Positions 4,392-8,299 of a stretch of DNA of 8,299 bases are shown piece by piece. The DNA is taken from positions 1 through 8,299 of the forward strand of contig JAQCNR010000284.1 in NCBI GenBank assembly GCA_028274925.1, given 5' to 3'. The notes under the pieces are model-generated. The model did not search any database, was not told where the DNA came from, and was given only the letters and a program-made list of their open reading frames with translations. The DNA comes from Halovenus sp. (lineage in GTDB: Archaea; Halobacteriota; Halobacteria; Halobacteriales; Haloarculaceae). Within the stretch, counting starts at the first letter, position 1, and each line of letters begins with the position of its first letter. Both the position numbers and the translations under genes were made by a program.

Positions 4392-7300
4392 ATGAGTGAG
4401 CGGATACCACAGTTGGAGGGGGCACAGGCTCGAATCCGTGAGGCGGTCCTCGACCACGAGACCGGCCTGTTCGTGCTTTCGTGTACCGCCGGCTTCGGGA
4501 AGTCGACGACAGCGGAGCGAATCGCGGCCGAAGTACTGTGTGCCGGGGCGCACGCCGGCACACCCCATCCCGAGGACCGCCTCGCTGTGGTCTCGTTTTC
4601 CCGCGACGATGCCGCGAGTATCGAACCCGGACTGGATACAGTTCTCACTGCGTTCGCCGACGAAACGGTGCCGACTGAACGGTCACTCGACGACGCGACG
4701 GCCAACAGGCTCCAGCGCGGCCTCCGACAGTCAGACTATATCGGGACCATCGACAGCGTCCTTCGGTCGGTGTTCGAAGATGTTGCGACGGAGGTCGGGT
4801 TCGACGAGATGCCCACCGTCGGGAACGAAGCCTTGCTTGCCTCGCTCCGGCGTGACTGTCTCGAAGGGTTGCGCGAGAATTCCGAGTATGCACCGCTGTT
4901 CGAGCGGCTGAAAGGCGCGTACGCCGACGGCGATTCGACCCAAGTCGACGACCTGCTGGAAGCAGGCCGCAAAGCAAAACGTGACCGACGGCTCTCGGAA
5001 GATGCTTTTTCCGACCAACTCACGGACACCGTCGACGATGTGTACCCGGACGGGCCGCCCTCTACACTCACCGAGATTCGGGACGACATCAGACGGAGTT
5101 ACAACGAGGCCGCGGCCGATACGTTCGAGCCGGCCGAGACGCCTGAAGCGACAGTTCGCCGCGATCAGGAGTGTTACGAGCAATGGAAGAGCTGTATCAC
5201 GGCGTTCACCTCGCTCGTCACAGCCTACGAACGCGTCTACGACAGCATCTGCCGCGACCGCGGTGTCGTGGCCCACGGGGACGTGGCCTACTGGATTGCC
5301 GCGTTCTTCGGTACTGATAGCGAGTGGCGACCCGCTACCGATCACGCGATCAACGAGGAGATCCGCGAACGCGCCCGCCAACGGCATGCGAGGCACTTCG
5401 ATACGCTGGTGATCGACGAAGCACAAGATATCTCTGTCGTTCAACACGACGCTCTCGCAGCGCTAGTGCCAGACGACGCCCGTGTCCTACTCGCTGGTGA
5501 CACGAACCAGTGTATCTACGGGTGGCGCAACGCTCAGCCCGCCCTGTTCGCACAGGCCTTCGAGACTGGGCGGTACTTCCACAGAGACTGGACCGTACAC
5601 AAGCGAGAACAGGCGGCGAAAACCTACCGGATGCGGCCGGACATCACCGCCGCCGTCGACACGGTGTTTAGCGACGTTTTCACCGATCCTGAACGAGGCG
5701 CTGTCGAGACACTGGATACGGACTACCAGCTCGTAACCACGGACCGAGACGCGAGTGAAACGCCCTCAGTGCAAGTAGCGGGGTATCACGCTAACGGCGT
5801 CCCTGGAAGTGAGCAGTGGTTCGAGACCGGTGAAGCCGATACCCTCGCAACGTACCTCCACAGCGCCATCGCGACAGGCGAGTTCGCCGGCCAGGAGTCG
5901 TCTGAAGCAGTTACTGTCCTGTTTGCCCGCCGGTCGAATATGGACACGCTCGAAAGAAAGTTGCAGGACCGCGGCCTCAGCGTCGCTAACGCGAGCCAAC
6001 AGCTGTTCGCGACGCCACTCGTCGAACTCGTCTGTGCGGTCGTCGACTGGCTTGTCGACCCGTTCGATCCGGAACGGACGCGGGCCCTGTTCGACGACGA
6101 GGCCTGTGCGTTTCTACGAGCGACGCCGCCGGAGGACAGCCCTCTCGAGAACTCCCCACAGGAGACGTTCGCAAAGCATGGCTATCAGCTCGAAGCGGTC
6201 CCAGATGAGAACGCCTTTTCGCCCCCCGTTAGAGCGTTCATCGACGGGCTTCGCGCTCTCGCAACCCGACAAGCCCGACACGCGAGCGACCCCGGCGCGC
6301 TCGTTCTGGAAGACATCATCGAGACACTCGAACTAGCGACTGACCCGCTGGAACTCGTCGAGGACAACGAGCGCTGTCTCGCAATCACCGACGCGCTACT
6401 GGACCACGTCGGCGAGTGGGAAGGCACCGACCGCTACACAATCGAGGATCTCTCGGCTGTGTTCAATGAGTATCGTCGCGAGCCGAAGAACGGCCCTCCG
6501 GTTCCGGCACTGAACACGTCAGACTACGATGTTGTCTTCCGGACGATTTACAATATGAAGGGTGACGAGGCCAGTACTGTCTGTCTGGCGGATTTGAGCA
6601 AGCCAGTCGGCGCCTTCGGCCCGCACGGCCAGACGTTCATAGCCCATGGCCAAACGCTCGCACTGGCACCCCCCGAGACAGAGGCCAGGATACAGGTCGA
6701 GCGGACTGGACAGGGAGGTCGATCCGAGTCGACGCCACTTCGGTGGACTTCGAACCGGTGGGTCGACGACCACCTCGCCGGCGCCCCGTCGCTCCGTGCG
6801 GCGGGGGCCGCCCACAGGGCAGACAACTGGCGTCTCCTCTATGTCGCGATGACCCGGGCGCGTAATCATCTCGTCCTATCACTGCCACGGGAGCGAGCGG
6901 GCGGCGCACAAGCGCCCCGGAACAGTTGGGTCGGGACGCTCCACCAAGCCCTCGAACTGGAGCGGGCACCGCCCCAAGGGACCTGCGAGCGACGAGTACA
7001 GCGTGCCGACGGCGAAACGACCATTACAGTCGGTGTCAACGATGTCCCGCTCGATCCGCCGACTGTGAGACCCCCGTCCCGACCGGTGCCACGAGCAGCG
7101 GCCCCGGCGGCGCCGGTACAGACGCGACGGACACCGCGGTTCATCAGCGGCAGTATCCTCGCTCCGCTGGCGGCCGAGTTCGACCGCTACTGGCTCCCGT
7201 ATCTGCAAGGGCGAGCGCTGCACACAGAGCGAGCGGAACCCGATGAGACCCTCGAGTTACCCTTCGATGCCGTCGGCCCAGATTGCCTGGGAACGATCGC

Positions 7301-7850
7301 ACACGACGTGTTAACCACGGCAATCAGAGAAGACGTGACGACTGAGACACTTCGACGTTGTACAGGCCCACTGCAGGAAGCCCTCGACGTGAGTCTCGCT
7401 CGTCGTGCTGGCACTGTGGGAGCAGTCGAGCTGGAGGCTATCGAGAAGTTTGTGAGCGACACCCTCTGCCCGCAGTTCGCAAGAACCGAGACGTGGACCC
7501 GGCTCCGGGAGAGTGACCCCATCTTTATCGAAGAGGCAGTCGACGCTCTCATCGACATCGGAGGGACCACCATAGAGACACAGAATCACGTCGATATCGT
7601 CTCCGTGGCCCCGGATGGAACGTGGCACGTCGACGATCTCAAAATCATCCTCACGATGCCTGACGACACGATGCACCAACGGCACAACTCACAGATCGCC
7701 CTCTACGTCTGGGCGCTGGGCCAGCAACGGTCTCACGATGGGGATATCGAAGGCACGCGCACCTACCTCGGACAGGAGACACAGACACATCAGCTACCAC
7801 TCTCAGATGAGGCGCTACGGCGTCAATTAGGCCGACTACGGTCACGGTAA
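4392..7850 (+). CDS. AddA-like UvrD helicase fused to a PD-(D/E)XK nuclease
   Basis: This protein of about 1152 residues is a superfamily 1A motor helicase with a C-terminal RecB-type nuclease. It would unwind duplex ends in the 3'-5' direction using ATP and cut the released strands. Helicase motifs in order: a Q-motif-like glutamine (Q12); Walker A TAGFGKST (32-39, K37); Ia SFSRDD (68-73); II DEAQD (342-346); III GDTNQCIYGWR (369-379); IV TYRMRP (411-416, R413); V TIYNMKGDE (718-726); VI RLLYVAMTRAR (814-824). A proline- and alanine-rich linker (about 889-908) leads to the nuclease. There, GTIAHD carries H971, NHVDIV carries D1068, DDLK gives D1082 and K1084, and QIALY supplies Q1101 and Y1105, so the site looks active. 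B. subtilis AddA, at about 1230 residues, is similar in size. ATG 4392 is preferred because a G-rich segment (GGGGGGTG, ending 6 bases before it) could bind the ribosome. GTG 4362, adding 10 residues, is also open. It is almost certainly co-transcribed with the AddB-like gene. Motif V reads KGDE where KGLE is usual. Confidence 0.9.
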   Translation: MSERIPQLEGAQARIREAVLDHETGLFVLSCTAGFGKSTTAERIAAEVLCAGAHAGTPHPEDRLAVVSFSRDDAASIEPGLDTVLTAFADETVPTERSLDDATANRLQRGLRQSDYIGTIDSVLRSVFEDVATEVGFDEMPTVGNEALLASLRRDCLEGLRENSEYAPLFERLKGAYADGDSTQVDDLLEAGRKAKRDRRLSEDAFSDQLTDTVDDVYPDGPPSTLTEIRDDIRRSYNEAAADTFEPAETPEATVRRDQECYEQWKSCITAFTSLVTAYERVYDSICRDRGVVAHGDVAYWIAAFFGTDSEWRPATDHAINEEIRERARQRHARHFDTLVIDEAQDISVVQHDALAALVPDDARVLLAGDTNQCIYGWRNAQPALFAQAFETGRYFHRDWTVHKREQAAKTYRMRPDITAAVDTVFSDVFTDPERGAVETLDTDYQLVTTDRDASETPSVQVAGYHANGVPGSEQWFETGEADTLATYLHSAIATGEFAGQESSEAVTVLFARRSNMDTLERKLQDRGLSVANASQQLFATPLVELVCAVVDWLVDPFDPERTRALFDDEACAFLRATPPEDSPLENSPQETFAKHGYQLEAVPDENAFSPPVRAFIDGLRALATRQARHASDPGALVLEDIIETLELATDPLELVEDNERCLAITDALLDHVGEWEGTDRYTIEDLSAVFNEYRREPKNGPPVPALNTSDYDVVFRTIYNMKGDEASTVCLADLSKPVGAFGPHGQTFIAHGQTLALAPPETEARIQVERTGQGGRSESTPLRWTSNRWVDDHLAGAPSLRAAGAAHRADNWRLLYVAMTRARNHLVLSLPRERAGGAQAPRNSWVGTLHQALELERAPPQGTCERRVQRADGETTITVGVNDVPLDPPTVRPPSRPVPRAAAPAAPVQTRRTPRFISGSILAPLAAEFDRYWLPYLQGRALHTERAEPDETLELPFDAVGPDCLGTIAHDVLTTAIREDVTTETLRRCTGPLQEALDVSLARRAGTVGAVELEAIEKFVSDTLCPQFARTETWTRLRESDPIFIEEAVDALIDIGGTTIETQNHVDIVSVAPDGTWHVDDLKIILTMPDDTMHQRHNSQIALYVWALGQQRSHDGDIEGTRTYLGQETQTHQLPLSDEALRRQLGRLRSR

Positions 7851-7908
7851 AACCCTCACCACACCTGCATTGTTCGAAAGCGACGGTTGAATGGGTCCCA
7901 GACCGTAG
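7836..7908. repeat. 8-bp inverted repeat spanning the end of the helicase gene
   Basis: CTACGGTC (7836-7843, inside the last codons) and GACCGTAG (7901-7908) are exact inverted complements separated by 57 bases. The stretch between holds no T-run and no other clear element. An arm this short at this distance could occur by chance. A role in transcript end formation or in control of the next gene is possible but unsupported. Confidence 0.2.
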
Positions 7909-7945
7909 AAGAACTGGCTTCCCTGTGGGTAACGAAACGTTTGCC

Positions 7946-8176
7946 ATGGGCGATACCGGCGGTGCAGTCACTGTTGCAGAACTGGTAGAGTATTGCCAGA
8001 CACAGGCGCGACTGCTTCACGGACGAGTCGAGACCCTCGAGGAAGAAGCGTCCTCGCTGCTGTCTGAAATCGACGAGGAACTAGCCGATGTGCGTGCCCA
8101 ATTGAACGATCAAAGTGGCGTCGCCAGCTCCCAATCGCCACAGACGCCAGAGAGAGAGACACTGACGAGGACTTGA
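7946..8176 (+). CDS. Coiled-coil protein, possibly the 5' part of a frameshifted gene
   Basis: The frame encodes 76 residues from ATG 7946, or 83 from GTG 7925. The first half is a strongly helical, acidic segment (VAELVEYCQTQARLLHGR at 10-27, then LEEEASSLLSEIDEELADVRAQL at 31-53) that should form a coiled coil. After that it becomes a Ser/Pro/Gln-rich linker and ends in PERETLTRT. No catalytic motif is visible. It lies about 95 bases after the helicase-nuclease on the same strand, so it may be a third member of that operon. No clear Shine-Dalgarno or TATA element was found. The next frame over carries a second coiled-coil segment that continues to the edge of the window, so this may be only the N-terminal part of one longer protein. 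Function unknown. Confidence 0.55.
   Translation: MGDTGGAVTVAELVEYCQTQARLLHGRVETLEEEASSLLSEIDEELADVRAQLNDQSGVASSQSPQTPERETLTRT
8149..8159. repeat. (AG)5 dinucleotide tract at a reading-frame break
   Basis: The tract AGAGAGAGAGA lies where the coiled-coil frame ends shortly afterwards in TGA (8174-8176). Taking out one AG unit would make the frame read PERDTDEDLTALEDL and continue open through the window edge. Tracts of this kind are prone to slippage during replication and to sequencing or assembly errors. Confidence 0.6.
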
Positions 8177-8299
8177 CGGCTCTCGAGGACCTGGAAGCAG
8201 ACCTTACAGAGAAGCAGGCTGTGGTCAAAGCGAAGCAAACTCGGCGCGATGCCTTCGAGGCGTTGGCAGTTGGGTATCTCGAGCTCGCCGACCAGCTCC
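8161..8299 (+). CDS. Continuation of the coiled-coil gene in another frame (partial)
   Basis: Frame 1 reads TDEDLTALEDLEADL, then TEKQAVVKAKQTRRDAF, then EALAVGYLELADQL up to the right edge without a stop. The composition (acidic, helical, heptad-like hydrophobics) is typical of haloarchaeal coding sequence and matches the style of the preceding frame. Upstream, this frame has a stop at 8065-8067 and no ATG before the coherent part. As a separate gene it would have to start at TTG 8173, which overlaps the preceding stop as TTGA, or at GTG 8221. More simply, it is the rest of the gene that starts at 7946, put out of frame at the AG tract. The last codons lie beyond the window. Confidence 0.5.

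Noticed and set aside
4731..5447. 238-codon open frame on the - strand
   Set aside because: It lies wholly inside the helicase gene, which has conserved motifs on the + strand. Long antisense open frames are expected in GC-rich haloarchaeal genes.
2226..7850. Gabija-type defence system (GajB is a UvrD-like helicase)
   Set aside because: The partner here has no OLD-family ATPase/TOPRIM features, and the helicase is a large protein with a fused nuclease, so an AddAB-like pair fits better.

Overview
The window looks like accessory DNA, most likely a plasmid or megaplasmid, from a halophilic archaeon (class Halobacteria). The reasons are the GC-rich and acidic coding sequence, an ATPase closely resembling the ParA proteins of haloarchaeal replicons, promoter-like TATA elements about 25-30 bases before start codons with almost no leader, and AT-rich intergenic DNA that stands out from the genes. 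All supported genes are on the + strand. No rRNA, tRNA, CRISPR array or transposase was seen.

Region 1 (1-1682) is a plasmid partition module. After the last codons of an unidentified gene (1-51) comes an AT-rich control region with repeats at a 13-base period. These include a dyad of four heptamers (292-336) and a degenerate copy of its core exactly 78 bases downstream, over the presumed parA promoter. Then follow parA (409-1278) and a small partner gene (1275-1682) joined by a 4-base stop/start overlap. There is no ParB. The small protein is the natural candidate for the centromere-binding factor, and the repeat array for the centromere and operator.

Region 2 (1683-2225) is a 543-base stretch with no convincing gene. 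It holds a perfect 8-bp hairpin, two elements resembling the core of archaeal origin recognition boxes, a second copy of a motif from the parA upstream array, and a long inverted repeat next to the promoter of the next operon.

Region 3 (2226-7850) encodes two proteins that together look like a reduced AddAB (RecBCD-type) helicase-nuclease. The first (700 aa) resembles the non-motor half, AddB or RecC, without a Walker A motif and without the usual C-terminal nuclease. The second (about 1152 aa) is a UvrD/AddA-type superfamily 1 helicase with all main motifs and a C-terminal PD-(D/E)XK nuclease with its key residues. The order matches bacterial addB-addA. The natural inference is a DNA-end-processing machine, used for recombinational repair of the replicon, for destroying foreign DNA, or both.

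Region 4 (7851-8299) starts a coiled-coil gene whose reading frame breaks at an (AG)5 tract. Removing one AG unit would join the upstream 76-codon frame to a downstream open frame that runs off the window. This may be a real frameshift, a slippage switch, a sequencing error, or two genes overlapping at TTGA.
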